In this document: positions 53,710-62,188 of the stretch, piece after piece | Numbering within the stretch: the stretch's first letter is position 1 | Layout: the number at the start of each line of letters is the position of its first letter | Source: an uncultured Lachnospiraceae bacterium | Lineage (GTDB): Bacteria > Bacillota > Clostridia > Lachnospirales > Lachnospiraceae | Direction: 5' to 3' | DNA: 64,000 nt | Assembly: GCA_947644545.1 (NCBI GenBank) | Contig: CANRZW010000005.1 | Span: 83,205-147,204, forward strand | Program-made: the position numbers and the translations under genes | Notes under the pieces: generated by a model | What the model was told of the DNA's origin: nothing | Database searches by the model: none | What the model saw: the letters and a program-made list of their open reading frames with translations, nothing else

Positions 53710-55578
53710 ATGAGAAAAACAGCTCTAAGCGAAGAAATATTATTGCAGGTTGAGAAGCCGGCCAGATACATCGGCAATGAAGTCAACAGTGTGGTAAAAA
53801 ACCGGGAAGACGTGGCGGTCCGCTTCGCCATGTGCTTTCCGGATGTATACGAGATCGGTATGTCACACTTAGGAATCCAGATTCTCTACAGTATGTTCAA
53901 TTCCTGGGAAGACGTGTGGTGTGAGCGCGTCTATTCACCCTGGGTGGATTTAGACCGGATCATGCGGGAACAGAATATTCCCCTCTTTGGACTCGAATCG
54001 CAGGAGCCGGTAAAAGATATGGATTTTCTGGGTATCACACTGCAATATGAGATGTGTTATACCAATATTCTGCAGATTCTGGAATTGGCGCAGATCCCTC
54101 TGCTGGCGGCAGAACGCGGCGAGGACATGCCTATCGTAATCGGCGGCGGACCGTGCACTTATAATCCGGAGCCGATCGCAGATTTCTTCGACCTTTTCTA
54201 TATCGGGGAAGGGGAAACGCAGTACCGCAGACTTCTGGACTGGTATGTGGAAAACAAGCAGCAGGGCGGATCACGGCAATCATTTCTGAGAGGCGCGGCA
54301 CAGATTCCGGGTATCTATGTCCCTGGATTTTATGAAGAGTTGTATCATGAGGACGGTACTGTAAGCGGCCGCCGGAAACAATATAAGGAACTGCCGGACA
54401 CGGTTCGTAAGGAGATCGTGACGGACGTATCGGATACTTTTTATCCTTTGAAACCGGTGGTGCCTTTCATCAAAGTGACGCAGGACAGGGTGGTATTGGA
54501 GATCCAGCGGGGCTGTATCCGAGGCTGTCGTTTCTGTCAGGCGGGACAGATCTACCGGCCGGTGCGGGAGCGGCATGTGGACATGCTGAAAAGATATGCC
54601 GTGGAAATGCTCAACAATACGGGACATGAGGAGATCTCCCTAAGTTCTTTGAGTTCCAGTGATTATTCTCAGCTGAATGAACTGCTGGACTTTCTGATCG
54701 ACGAATGCGGCCGGAAACACATTAATATTTCGCTGCCTTCCCTGCGGATTGACGCTTTTTCTCTGGATGTCATGAGCAAGGTACAGGATGTGAAGAAGAG
54801 CAGCCTCACCTTCGCGCCGGAAGCGGGCAGCCAGAGACTGCGGGATGTAATCAACAAGGGATTGACCGAAGAAGTCATTTTGAAAGGCGCGGCTCTTGCC
54901 TTTGAGGGCGGCTGGACGCGGGTCAAGCTGTACTTTATGCTGGGACTGCCTACCGAGACGGAGGAAGACATCAAAGGAATAGGCGAGCTGTCCAATAAGA
55001 TCGCAGCCACCTTTTTTGAGACCGTCCCCAAGGACAAGCGTGTGAACGGCAAGGTGCAGATCGTCACCAGTACGTCCTTCTTTATTCCCAAGCCTTTTAC
55101 CCCCTTCCAGTGGGCGGCCATGTGTACGAAGGAGACATTTCTGGAAAAGGCTTATCAGACGAAAAAGGGAATCATGGAGCAGCTGAACCAGAAAAGCATC
55201 AAGTATAACTGGCATGAGGCCGATGTGAGCGTGTTGGAAGGCGTGTTTGCCCGGGGCGACCGCAGGATCGCGAAAGTGATTCTGGAGGCTTACAGGCGGG
55301 GCTGCCTGTTTGATTCCTGGAGTGAATATTTTAAGAACGACGTGTGGCTGCAGTGTTTCGAGGATTGTGGCGTAGATCTTGATTTCTATACGACGAGGGA
55401 GCGGGCGGACGACGAGATATTCCCCTGGGACTTCATCGACTGCGGCGTGACAAGGCAGTTCCTCTTAAGAGAGTGGAAGAAAGCGCAGGAAGGCGTTGTT
55501 TCGCCAAACTGCCAGGTGCAGTGTCAGGGCTGCGGGGCTGGCACGTTCCAGTGCGGGATCTGTCCGACGGCGCCGTAA
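53710..55578 (+). CDS. TIGR03960-family B12-binding-type radical SAM protein
   Basis: A 622-residue protein of the TIGR03960 family. Residues about 20-180 form a Rossmann-type, B12-binding-like domain (CFPDVYEIGMSHLGIQILY; MDFLGITLQYEMCYTNILQIL; IGGGPCTYNPEPIADFFDLFYIGEGE). The radical SAM cysteines are in QRGCIRGCRFCQAGQIYRP near residue 265 (CxxxCxxC). The C-terminus ends in an extra cysteine cluster, CQVQCQGCGAG and CGICPTAP. The reaction is unknown. The family is almost always followed by a DUF2344 gene, as here 41 bases on, and in many Firmicutes by rng and rplU, which are not next here. Confidence 0.88.
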   Translation: MRKTALSEEILLQVEKPARYIGNEVNSVVKNREDVAVRFAMCFPDVYEIGMSHLGIQILYSMFNSWEDVWCERVYSPWVDLDRIMREQNIPLFGLESQEPVKDMDFLGITLQYEMCYTNILQILELAQIPLLAAERGEDMPIVIGGGPCTYNPEPIADFFDLFYIGEGETQYRRLLDWYVENKQQGGSRQSFLRGAAQIPGIYVPGFYEELYHEDGTVSGRRKQYKELPDTVRKEIVTDVSDTFYPLKPVVPFIKVTQDRVVLEIQRGCIRGCRFCQAGQIYRPVRERHVDMLKRYAVEMLNNTGHEEISLSSLSSSDYSQLNELLDFLIDECGRKHINISLPSLRIDAFSLDVMSKVQDVKKSSLTFAPEAGSQRLRDVINKGLTEEVILKGAALAFEGGWTRVKLYFMLGLPTETEEDIKGIGELSNKIAATFFETVPKDKRVNGKVQIVTSTSFFIPKPFTPFQWAAMCTKETFLEKAYQTKKGIMEQLNQKSIKYNWHEADVSVLEGVFARGDRRIAKVILEAYRRGCLFDSWSEYFKNDVWLQCFEDCGVDLDFYTTRERADDEIFPWDFIDCGVTRQFLLREWKKAQEGVVSPNCQVQCQGCGAGTFQCGICPTAP

Positions 55579-55619
55579 GCATCGGACGGAAGTTTAACTT
55601 AGGGAAAGGCTGTTAATGC

Positions 55620-56300
55620 ATGAAGATACGGATCAAATTTTCCAAATATGGTACAATGAAATATATCGGGCATCTGGATATGATGCGCTTTTTCCAGAAG
55701 GCGATCCGGAGGGCAGGGATTGACGTAAGATATTCGGAAGGATTCAGCCCCCATCAGATCATGTCTTTTGCCGCGCCGCTTGGGGTCGGAATGGAGAGCC
55801 GCGGGGAATACATGGATATCGAGGTGCTTTCCATGGACGGCACGCAGGAGATGAAAGAGGCGCTTGCCCAGGTGATGGTGGAAGGCGTGGAGATTCTCTC
55901 CGTAAGCATTCTGCCGGACAATGCAAAAAATGCCATGGCCAGCGTAGCGGCGGCCTCCTATTTGCTGCAGAAGAAGAGCGGCGATTACCCGACACAAGAT
56001 CTGGCCGGAAAACTGCAGGCATTTCTGGCACAGGAGACGATTCCTTACACGAAAGAGACAAAGAAAAGCGTGGTGGAATTGAATCTGAAAGATGGCATAT
56101 ATGAACTGGCCGCTGTGGGAGACAATGCCATCCGTATGATGGTAAATGCCAGCAGCAGCGGCAATATAAAACCGGGAATGGTCATGGAAGCATTCTGCGC
56201 CTTTGCCGGGGTGGATATTCCGGCAAAGGATTACCAGATCATAAAGCTGGAGACCTACGCAGACCTCGGACACAAGTTCGTTCCATTAGATGCCGTTTGA
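55620..56300 (+). CDS. DUF2344/TIGR03936 radical-SAM-associated protein
   Basis: A 226-residue protein of the TIGR03936/DUF2344 family, known only as partner of the radical SAM protein upstream, sometimes fused to it. The family start is intact: MKIRIKFSKYGTMKYIGHLDMMRFFQKAIRRAGIDVRYSEGFSPH, and then APLGVGMESRGEYMDIEV. It has no cysteine cluster or membrane segment. The pair probably forms one enzyme system, perhaps in RNA or ribosome modification because of its usual genomic neighbours; that is inference. Confidence 0.88.
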   Translation: MKIRIKFSKYGTMKYIGHLDMMRFFQKAIRRAGIDVRYSEGFSPHQIMSFAAPLGVGMESRGEYMDIEVLSMDGTQEMKEALAQVMVEGVEILSVSILPDNAKNAMASVAAASYLLQKKSGDYPTQDLAGKLQAFLAQETIPYTKETKKSVVELNLKDGIYELAAVGDNAIRMMVNASSSGNIKPGMVMEAFCAFAGVDIPAKDYQIIKLETYADLGHKFVPLDAV

Positions 56301-56349
56301 TAAAATCTTATCCGAAGTAACTTTCCGGTTGATTTTATCTTGAAATCTA

Positions 56350-56380
56350 TTGACATTCCACCTTGTGGAAGGCTTATTCT
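56350..56380 (+). promoter_or_regulatory. MerR-type promoter with 19-bp spacer and palindrome
   Basis: TTGACA (56350-56355) and TATTCT (56375-56380) are separated by 19 bases, too far for unaided RNA polymerase. The spacer holds TTCCAC-CTT-GTGGAA (56356-56370), an exact inverted repeat. This is the classic layout of promoters untwisted by MerR regulators and it lies 74 bases before a merR-type gene. A smaller TGACA-G-TGTCA palindrome sits at 56380-56390. Confidence 0.75.
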
Positions 56381-56453
56381 GACAGTGTCAGGCGAAGAAG
56401 TGCCAGTGAAAGAAATGAAAAAGCTGTGAAAAAGTGCAGGGGAGACAGACGCG

Positions 56454-57095
56454 ATGAAGATCAACGAAGTGGAACAGCGGGCAGGCATTACTAAGAGAAA
56501 CATCCGCTTCTATGAACAGCAGGGGCTTTTGTCCCCGAAGCGCAACGGTGAGAATGGGTACCGCGATTACACAGAGGAAGAAGTGGAAACATTAAAGAAG
56601 ATCAAACTGCTCCGCAAGCTTTCTCTGCCCATTGAGGAGATCCGTAAGATCCAGAACGGTGATCTTATTCTGGAAGATGCCCTGATGCGTCAGGTCATCG
56701 TTCTTGAACGGGAGAAAACGGACCTGGAGGCGACGATAAAACTTTGCCACAGCCTCAGTGCGGAACACTGCCAGTATCTGACGCTTTCGCCTGAACATTA
56801 TTTGGAAAGGATGGTAGAAATGGAAAGAGACGGAACAAGATTTTCAAATGTGGATAAACAGGATGTGATCCGCAGAAAACGCGGTTCCATCATTGCGGCG
56901 GCGGTTTTTATCATGATCATGGTATTTCTGATTATGATCTTCGTATGGGGATTTCTGGAGGATCCGATCCCGCTGTGGATGCTGTGTGGTTTTATTTTGA
57001 TCCCGGCAGTGTTTATTCTGGGCGTGATCATATCGCTGGTACAGCGAATCAAAGAGATTGAAGGAGGAGAAGAAGATGTTGCTCGTAAATACTGA
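56454..57095 (+). CDS. MerR-family regulator with C-terminal membrane segments
   Basis: A 213-residue protein. Residues 1-70 are a MerR DNA-binding domain (MKINEVEQRAGITKRNIRFYEQQGLLSPKRN ... GYRDYTEEEVETLKKIKLLRKL). A helical linker (about 70-140) takes the place of an effector domain, with a single Cys pair (KLCHSLSAEHC). Then come two membrane helices (about 148-170, IIAAAVFIMIMVFLIMIFVWGFL, and 177-200, MLCGFILIPAVFILGVIISLV). A DNA-binding protein tethered to the membrane could sense envelope conditions. The promoter ahead suggests autoregulation. Its last 20 bases overlap the YbjQ gene. Confidence 0.85.
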   Translation: MKINEVEQRAGITKRNIRFYEQQGLLSPKRNGENGYRDYTEEEVETLKKIKLLRKLSLPIEEIRKIQNGDLILEDALMRQVIVLEREKTDLEATIKLCHSLSAEHCQYLTLSPEHYLERMVEMERDGTRFSNVDKQDVIRRKRGSIIAAAVFIMIMVFLIMIFVWGFLEDPIPLWMLCGFILIPAVFILGVIISLVQRIKEIEGGEEDVARKY

Positions 57096-57387
57096 TTATA
57101 TTTCAGGAAAGGAACTGGAAACCCTGGGGGTCGTGAAGGGTAATATTGTACAGACGAAGAATTTCGGCAAAGACTTTATGGCCAGTATTAAGACGCTGGT
57201 GGGTGGTGAGATTGTGCAGTATACGGAGATGCTCAACCAGGCAAGACAGATCGCTGTGAAGCGTATGGTAGACGAGGCGCAGGAACTGGGCGCAGACGCC
57301 ATCGTCAATGTCCGGTATGCCTCTGCATCCGTGATGCAGGGCGCGGCGGAAGTGATCGCCTACGGAACTGCCGTAAAGTATAAATAG
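57076..57387 (+). CDS. YbjQ/UPF0145 family protein
   Basis: A 103-residue protein of the YbjQ (UPF0145, DUF74) family, described as putative heavy-metal-binding but with no firm function; the fold forms pentamers. Family features are GVVKGNIVQTKNFGKDFMA, YTEMLNQARQIAVKRMVDEAQELGADAIVNVRY and the final VIAYGTAVKY. AAGGAGGAG precedes ATG 57076 by 6 bases inside the merR coding region, so translation is coupled. Some YbjQ relatives bear membrane or SHOCT domains; this one is the bare domain beside a membrane-bound regulator. Confidence 0.9.
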   Translation: MLLVNTDYISGKELETLGVVKGNIVQTKNFGKDFMASIKTLVGGEIVQYTEMLNQARQIAVKRMVDEAQELGADAIVNVRYASASVMQGAAEVIAYGTAVKYK

Positions 57388-57400
57388 AAATCCGAAATCA

Positions 57401-58285
57401 TCAGGACAGCTGAGAATGCTTCCTGTATTCCATCGGCGTCATGCCGGTAGCTTTCCGAAAAGCCTGTGAAAAATAGGACTGCGATGAAAATCCCAGCAGA
57501 TCGGAGATCTGCGCGATGGAATAGGAAGTGGACTCTAACAGTGACTGCCCCTCCTGGATTCGTTTCTGCAACAGATAGTTGATGGGAGAGAGCCCCACAT
57601 ATTTTGTAAAAATGTGTGCCAGATAGTATTTGTTCATATGGGTGATGGCAGCCAGGGAATCAAGCGTAATATTTTCAGAATAGTTTGCATCCAGATAATT
57701 CTTGATCTGGGTGCATTCTCTGTTTAAGCGGCGGCTGTTGTCCGGTACCACGGAAAGGCTGCCGCTTCGCAGCATACAGATCAACAGCACCTCCAGAAGG
57801 TTCTGACAGACAGCCTCATAATCCACTTCCTGCTTTGTGATCTCCTCCAGCATGATATTCAGATAGGCATATACATTGGTCTTGGACACGTTATATTTAC
57901 ATACTGTCCCCGGAGTGGTCTGCATGGATAAGCCAGTCTGTGCCGCGGCAATCTTTTCAAAGGAAAAAGACAGTCCTTCGATCCCCAGCACGATATAATC
58001 AAGAGGCGCTCCCGGCAGGGACTTTTCGGTATGCTGCACGTGAGGGTTGATGATAACCATATCATTTCTTCTGACAGGAAACTCGGAGCCTTCCGCGAGA
58101 AACGCTCCCTGCCCGTTTACCACATAAAAGAGTTCGCTGAAAGGATGGGAATGCAGGATACTCTGCCAGTCGCCTTCGTATTTGGATGTGGAGACATAAA
58201 GCAGTCTGGCCTGTCCGAAAGCGGACGGTTTTTCAGTTTCGATACGGTGTCTGGTATTCCCCATAAATAAATCTATTCCTTCCAT
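57401..58285 (-). CDS. AraC-family transcriptional regulator
   Basis: A 294-residue regulator with an N-terminal cupin sensor domain (about residues 25-110, HSHPFSELFYVVNGQGAFLAEG) and a C-terminal double HTH of the AraC type (about 190-290): LDSLAAITHMNKYYLAHIFTKYVGLSPINYL, then SIAQISDLLGFSSQSYFSQAFRKATGMTPMEYRK. It is divergent from the GH112 phosphorylase gene, and a large palindrome lies between, so it very probably controls that gene in response to a sugar. A second start seven codons later (58264) has a better upstream GGAAGG and is possible. Confidence 0.9.
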   Translation of the reverse strand: MEGIDLFMGNTRHRIETEKPSAFGQARLLYVSTSKYEGDWQSILHSHPFSELFYVVNGQGAFLAEGSEFPVRRNDMVIINPHVQHTEKSLPGAPLDYIVLGIEGLSFSFEKIAAAQTGLSMQTTPGTVCKYNVSKTNVYAYLNIMLEEITKQEVDYEAVCQNLLEVLLICMLRSGSLSVVPDNSRRLNRECTQIKNYLDANYSENITLDSLAAITHMNKYYLAHIFTKYVGLSPINYLLQKRIQEGQSLLESTSYSIAQISDLLGFSSQSYFSQAFRKATGMTPMEYRKHSQLS

Positions 58286-58361
58286 GCCATTCCGGTAGAT
58301 GCGTACAGGCCTGTTTTCATTCCGGTCTGCATTGAACGGGACAATCTGTACAGTTGTTGCA

Positions 58362-58390
58362 ACTATAGCAGATTTTAGATATTTTGTCTA
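58362..58390 (-). promoter_or_regulatory. Promoter of the AraC-family gene
   Basis: On the minus strand TAGACA (58390-58385) and TATAGT (58367-58362) with a 17-base spacer. The -35 lies in the centre of the palindrome at 58370-58410. Confidence 0.6.
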
Positions 58391-58410
58391 GCAAGATATC
58401 TAAAAAATCT
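58370..58410. promoter_or_regulatory. Large imperfect palindrome, candidate AraC-family operator
   Basis: The left arm AGATTTTAGATATTTTG (58370-58386) and right arm CAAGATATCTAAAAAATCT (58392-58410) match as an inverted repeat apart from one mismatch and a two-base insertion, around TCTAG. It covers the regulator's own promoter and ends 14 bases before the -35 of the phosphorylase gene. Confidence 0.6.
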
Positions 58411-58423
58411 GACAATAATCCGA

Positions 58424-58452
58424 TTGATTCTATGTTCCGGATTCTCTATACT
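58424..58452 (+). promoter_or_regulatory. Promoter of the GH112 phosphorylase gene
   Basis: TTGATT (58424-58429) and TATACT (58447-58452) with a 17-base spacer, about 120 bases before the start codon. The untranslated leader contains the direct repeat GAGCGG(C/T)TGCTGAAGA. Confidence 0.65.
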
Positions 58453-58572
58453 GAACATATAAGACAGTCTGCTATGGCTTATATGAGCGGCTGCTGAAGA
58501 TATGAGCGGTTGCTGAAGAAGAGAACAACAAATGGGGAGGGAGCAGGGTATGCTCCGGAATGGAGGAGAAGG

Positions 58573-60732
58573 ATGGAAATGACAGGAAGATTAACACTGC
58601 CCACGGATGTGGACATGGTGGAGGAAACAATACGCCTGAAAAATGAACTGGGGGCAGATGCGCTGCGGGACTGCGACGGCACAACGATGCCGGAGGCGCT
58701 TTTGAGCCAGGATGCCAAAATCTATGCCACCTATTACACAACCAGAAAAGATAACGACTGGGCAATGCAGAATCCGGAGGAGGTACAGCAGGAATATCTG
58801 ATCAGCGACCGCCTGACGGCAAAAGGAACCGAACTTCGCATCGAACTTATGAAGGGATTCCACACCCAGCAGCTTAAGGTGAACACCATAGATTCCCCGA
58901 AGCGCTGGTGGGAAGTCATCGACAGAACGACCGGGGAAGTGGTGCCCATTGATCAATGGGAGTACGACGAGGCCACAGGGGAGGTGGTGATCGAATCGAT
59001 CCCTTATCATCAGTACACGGTCAGCTTTCTTGCGTTCTTAATCTGGGATCCGGTACATATGTACAATTTTATCACCAATGACTGGAAGGATGCGCCTCAC
59101 CAGCTGACTTTTGATGTCAGACAGCCCAAGACACAGGTCTATGTGAAAGAGAAACTTAAGAAATGGTGTGAGGACAACCCGCACGTGGATGTGGTGCGCT
59201 TTACCACCTTTTTCCATCAGTTTACATTGACCTTTGACGACCAGAAGCGGGAGAAATTCGTGGAGTGGTTCGGCTACAGCGCCAGCGTCAGCCCCTATAT
59301 TCTGGAGCAGTTTGAGAAATGGGCGGGCTATAAGTTCCGGCCGGAATTTATCGTGGATCAGGGATATCATAATTCCATTTTCCGCGTGCCCTCGAAAGAA
59401 TTTAAGGACTTTATCGAGTTCCAGCAGATCGAGGTGTCGAAGCTGGCGAAGGAACTGGTGGATATCGTGCACAGCTACGGCAAGGAAGCCATGATGTTCC
59501 TTGGCGATCACTGGATCGGAACAGAGCCTTTCGGCAAATATTTTGCGAATATCGGTCTGGATGCCGTGGTCGGTTCCGTGGGCGACGGTGTGACGCTGCG
59601 GATGATCTCCGATATCAAGGGCGTGAACTATACGGAAGGACGGCTGCTTCCTTATTTCTTCCCGGATGTCTTTACCGAGGGCGGAGACCCCATCGGCGAG
59701 GCACAGGATAATTGGATGAAAGCGAGAAGAGCGATTCTTCGTTCCCCGCTTGACAGGATCGGATACGGCGGTTATCTGAAGCTGGCGGCAAACTGGCCAG
59801 GATTTATCGACCAAGTCAGTCAAGTGGTTGGCGAGTTTCGGCAGATTCATGAGAATATGCAGGGAACGCAGGCTTACAGGGCTCCTTTCAAAGTCGCTAT
59901 CCTGAACTGCTGGGGCAATCTCAGAAGATGGATGGCCAATCAGGTGCACCACGCATTGTGGTACAGAGAGATTTATTCTTATGTGGGCGTGATCGAATGT
60001 CTGAGCGGTATGCCCATCGACGTGGAATTTATCACTTTTGACCAAATCAGAGAGGGTATTGATCCTGATATCAAGGTAATTATCAATGCTGGGGATGCTT
60101 ACACTTCCTGGAGTGGCGCGGAAAACTGGAAGGATGAGCAGGTGGTATGTGCTATCCGCAGATTCGTGGACGAGGGCGGCGGCTTTATCGGTGTGGGTGA
60201 ACCCAGCGCCTGCCAGTATCAGGGACGGTATTTCCAGTTAAGCGACGTGCTGGGCGTAGACAGAGAGCTGGGCTTTTCCATGAGCACGGATAAGTACAAT
60301 GAACTGAATCCGGAACATTTTATCCTGGAGGATACGCCGGGTGAGATCAACTTCGGCGAAGGCAAGAGCCGCATCTATGCCCAGGGCGAACATTACCAGA
60401 TCCTGAATATGGACGGCAAGTACAGCCGTCTGGTTGTCAACGAGTACGGCAAAGGACGCAGCGTCTACTTCACGGGACTGCCATATTCCCCGCAGAACTG
60501 CCGGATTCTGCTGCGCGCCATCTACTATGCGGCACACCAGGAAGCGGAGATGATGAAGTATTATGTGACAAATATGGATACGGAGCTGGCTGTGTTCGAG
60601 AAGACAGGCAAAATCGCCGTCATCAATAACTCCAAAGAGCCGAAACAGACCGATCTGTATGTGCATGGCAGTCTGCAGGAGCATCTTGATCTGCAGCCGA
60701 TGGAGATGCGCTGGGTGGATATCAGGTCCTGA
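58573..60732 (+). CDS. GH112 beta-1,3-galactosyl-N-acetylhexosamine phosphorylase family enzyme
   Basis: A 719-residue cytoplasmic phosphorylase of GH112, the family of lacto-N-biose/galacto-N-biose phosphorylase, which releases galactose-1-phosphate from host mucin or milk glycans. It follows Bifidobacterium LnpA along its length: GRLTLPTDVDMVEETI, VDRTTGEVV, VSFLAFLIWDPVHMYN, VVRFTTFFHQFTLTFD and MFLGDHWIGTEP, whose Asp corresponds to the catalytic acid. Some clostridial GH112 enzymes instead cleave galactosyl-1,4-rhamnose, and the specificity cannot be fixed from motifs. No sugar transporter, galactokinase-like or epimerase genes are adjacent, unlike the bifidobacterial cluster. ATG 58579 is an alternative start. 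Confidence 0.92.
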   Translation: MEMTGRLTLPTDVDMVEETIRLKNELGADALRDCDGTTMPEALLSQDAKIYATYYTTRKDNDWAMQNPEEVQQEYLISDRLTAKGTELRIELMKGFHTQQLKVNTIDSPKRWWEVIDRTTGEVVPIDQWEYDEATGEVVIESIPYHQYTVSFLAFLIWDPVHMYNFITNDWKDAPHQLTFDVRQPKTQVYVKEKLKKWCEDNPHVDVVRFTTFFHQFTLTFDDQKREKFVEWFGYSASVSPYILEQFEKWAGYKFRPEFIVDQGYHNSIFRVPSKEFKDFIEFQQIEVSKLAKELVDIVHSYGKEAMMFLGDHWIGTEPFGKYFANIGLDAVVGSVGDGVTLRMISDIKGVNYTEGRLLPYFFPDVFTEGGDPIGEAQDNWMKARRAILRSPLDRIGYGGYLKLAANWPGFIDQVSQVVGEFRQIHENMQGTQAYRAPFKVAILNCWGNLRRWMANQVHHALWYREIYSYVGVIECLSGMPIDVEFITFDQIREGIDPDIKVIINAGDAYTSWSGAENWKDEQVVCAIRRFVDEGGGFIGVGEPSACQYQGRYFQLSDVLGVDRELGFSMSTDKYNELNPEHFILEDTPGEINFGEGKSRIYAQGEHYQILNMDGKYSRLVVNEYGKGRSVYFTGLPYSPQNCRILLRAIYYAAHQEAEMMKYYVTNMDTELAVFEKTGKIAVINNSKEPKQTDLYVHGSLQEHLDLQPMEMRWVDIRS

Positions 60733-60963
60733 TGTGCTGACTCTTTGTGAAAATAAATAATTAGGTGTAGATTTTTTTCTAAAATGGTTGATTATCTCAA
60801 AAAAGCCTTGATTTACGGACATACACGCAGGATTTCAAGCGAAATTTACTACCAATTTACTACTTTTGAGGGAAAGAGCCTTGATATGCCGCCCGGAATC
60901 CTGCAAGCCCAAACACCAGCCCCCAGCATTGAAAAACTGAATAAAGAAATACTCCAAAGGCAC

Positions 60964-61010
60964 GGCGTTTCTTTATCTCCAAACAAGGAGAACAGGAACG
61001 CCGCTTTTTT
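60964..61010 (+). terminator. Intrinsic terminator in the element boundary
   Basis: GGCGTT (60964-60969) pairs with AACGCC (60997-61002), with an inner TCTCC/GGAGA stem (60976-60980 with 60987-60991), followed by GCTTTTTT. Confidence 0.75.
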
Positions 61011-61146
61011 ATACCCTTATATTACGCATTAGGAGCAACAAGAGCCTTGTTATATGCGGCTTTCTGGGCGCATTTTTATTGAGGGCAAGGATTTATACCT
61101 TAACCCGGCAAAATGGCGTTCTATAGCGTAACAAATACAAAGCAAA

Positions 61147-61575
61147 ATGGGTAATGAAGCTATGGCGATTTTCCAAGCAAGACACAACATGAACCGTCCG
61201 ATATTGGGAAACCCGATATTGGATTTTCCGATACCGGGTAATCCGACGTCGGAAAATCCAATGCAATTAAATAAAGATATAAATAAATACTGATTTATAA
61301 AATACCTATTCCTTTCCCTTCCTATCCTTCCCTCTCTCTATATCGGAAAAACAATACAGCCGCCGGAATGGAAACGAAAGGAACAGGCATACAAAAACAT
61401 TGGAAATTTATAGAGAGATTCTAAAGATCAGTATCAAAATGATATTCTCAAACAGTATAAGGTTTAGCATTTACAGACTGGACGCGATTGTCGGCTCCAT
61501 GCCCGGAACTGTTTCCCCCAAGAGAACAGCAATCCGAATTACTGAGAACGCTTACCCTGCGCCGATAATCTGATA
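61147..61575 (+). pseudogene. Decayed replication initiator protein (RepA-like) fragments
   Basis: One frame from 61147 to 61293 reads ARHNMNRPILGNPILDFPI and ends in ENPMQLNKDINKY and a stop. This low-complexity N-P-rich linker is typical of replication initiators on Firmicute conjugative elements. Further on (about 61410-61570) YREILK, then in a shifted frame DQYQNDILKQYK, then in the first frame LDAIVGSMPGTVSPKRTAIRI and ENAYPAPII, match in order the C-terminal domain of those proteins (pattern YREI..DIL..Y..LDEIVE.M..TV..KR.TIRI....YPAE.V). Stops and frameshifts separate the pieces. The N-terminal DNA-binding part was not found. Confidence 0.55.
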
Positions 61576-61929
61576 ATAGCAAAGTTACGGTTGTTATGCA
61601 CAGGGAGTAAAAGCCCTTTATCGGGAAATCCCCGGAACAACAGTTCTGTCAACACAAGGGGAATTTTCACTGCTCTAAACGGAAAATACTTTTCCATGCG
61701 AGTAGGGCTGTTGTTTCGGGTAATGAAAATCCGCCGTAAATTACGTTTTCAAAGAAGAATAAGTTTCGGAGCAAGCATAGGAAAAGAGTACCCTTTTCCG
61801 TAAATCTGCCCGTATGCGGCTTGCCGGACAGATTTGCTTGTTGGGAAATATCCCAAACCCTCGTGATAGTTCTCTCACTACCTACAACACCGTACAAGAC
61901 GATTAAAATGCCAAGCATTATTTAATTTC

Positions 61930-61958
61930 TTGAATTTATTCGGCTGACCGTATATAAT
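61930..61958 (+). promoter_or_regulatory. Promoter of the HTH-RR-HK operon
   Basis: TTGAAT (61930-61935) and TATAAT (61953-61958) with a 17-base spacer, 38 bases before the HTH gene's start codon. Confidence 0.7.
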
Positions 61959-61996
61959 TATAGCAATAGACCTTAGGAAAGCGAGGGAGACCGAAA

Positions 61997-62188
61997 ATGT
62001 TAGAGTTTATTTCTGCCCCGGAAGCGGCGCAAAAATGGGGCATTTCAGAAAGACGGGTGCAAAAGTTATGTGAGGAAAACCGTATACCGGGTGTGGCAAA
62101 ATTCAGCCGCTTGTGGTTGATACCAAAGAACGCTGAAAAACCAACAGATGCCCGCTTGAAAGCAGAAAGGAAGAAAAAACATGAATAA
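61997..62188 (+). CDS. Small helix-turn-helix (excisionase-like) protein
   Basis: A 63-residue protein with a MerR/excisionase-type DNA-binding motif: ISAPEAAQKWGISERRVQKLCEENRIPGVAKFSRLWLIPK. The pattern (A-x-x-W-x-I-S-x-R-x-V-x-x-L-C, G-x-x-x-x-x-x-x-W-x-I-P) is that of helix_turn_helix_17-like small regulators common on mobile elements. It overlaps the response-regulator gene by 8 bases and so is translated with the two-component system; it may tune that operon rather than excise DNA, as no integrase is visible. GAGGGAGA precedes the ATG. Confidence 0.8.
   Translation: MLEFISAPEAAQKWGISERRVQKLCEENRIPGVAKFSRLWLIPKNAEKPTDARLKAERKKKHE

Larger units (their letters stand above)
60733..61996. 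mobile_element. Gene-poor boundary region of a decayed mobile element
   Basis: After the GH112 gene the sequence turns AT-rich and no intact conserved gene is seen for 1.26 kb. It holds short open frames without family resemblance (for example 60784-61032, 82 residues), a strong terminator at 60964-61010, fragments of a replication initiator (61147-61575), and at its end the promoter of the two-component genes. The content and the genes to the right suggest an integrative element or its remains. I found no integrase, and no attachment repeats could be identified by eye. Confidence 0.5.

Noticed and set aside
60784..61032. An 82-residue open frame after the GH112 gene
   Set aside because: No family resemblance, poor ribosome binding site, and its 3' end runs through a strong terminator hairpin; more likely non-coding element debris.
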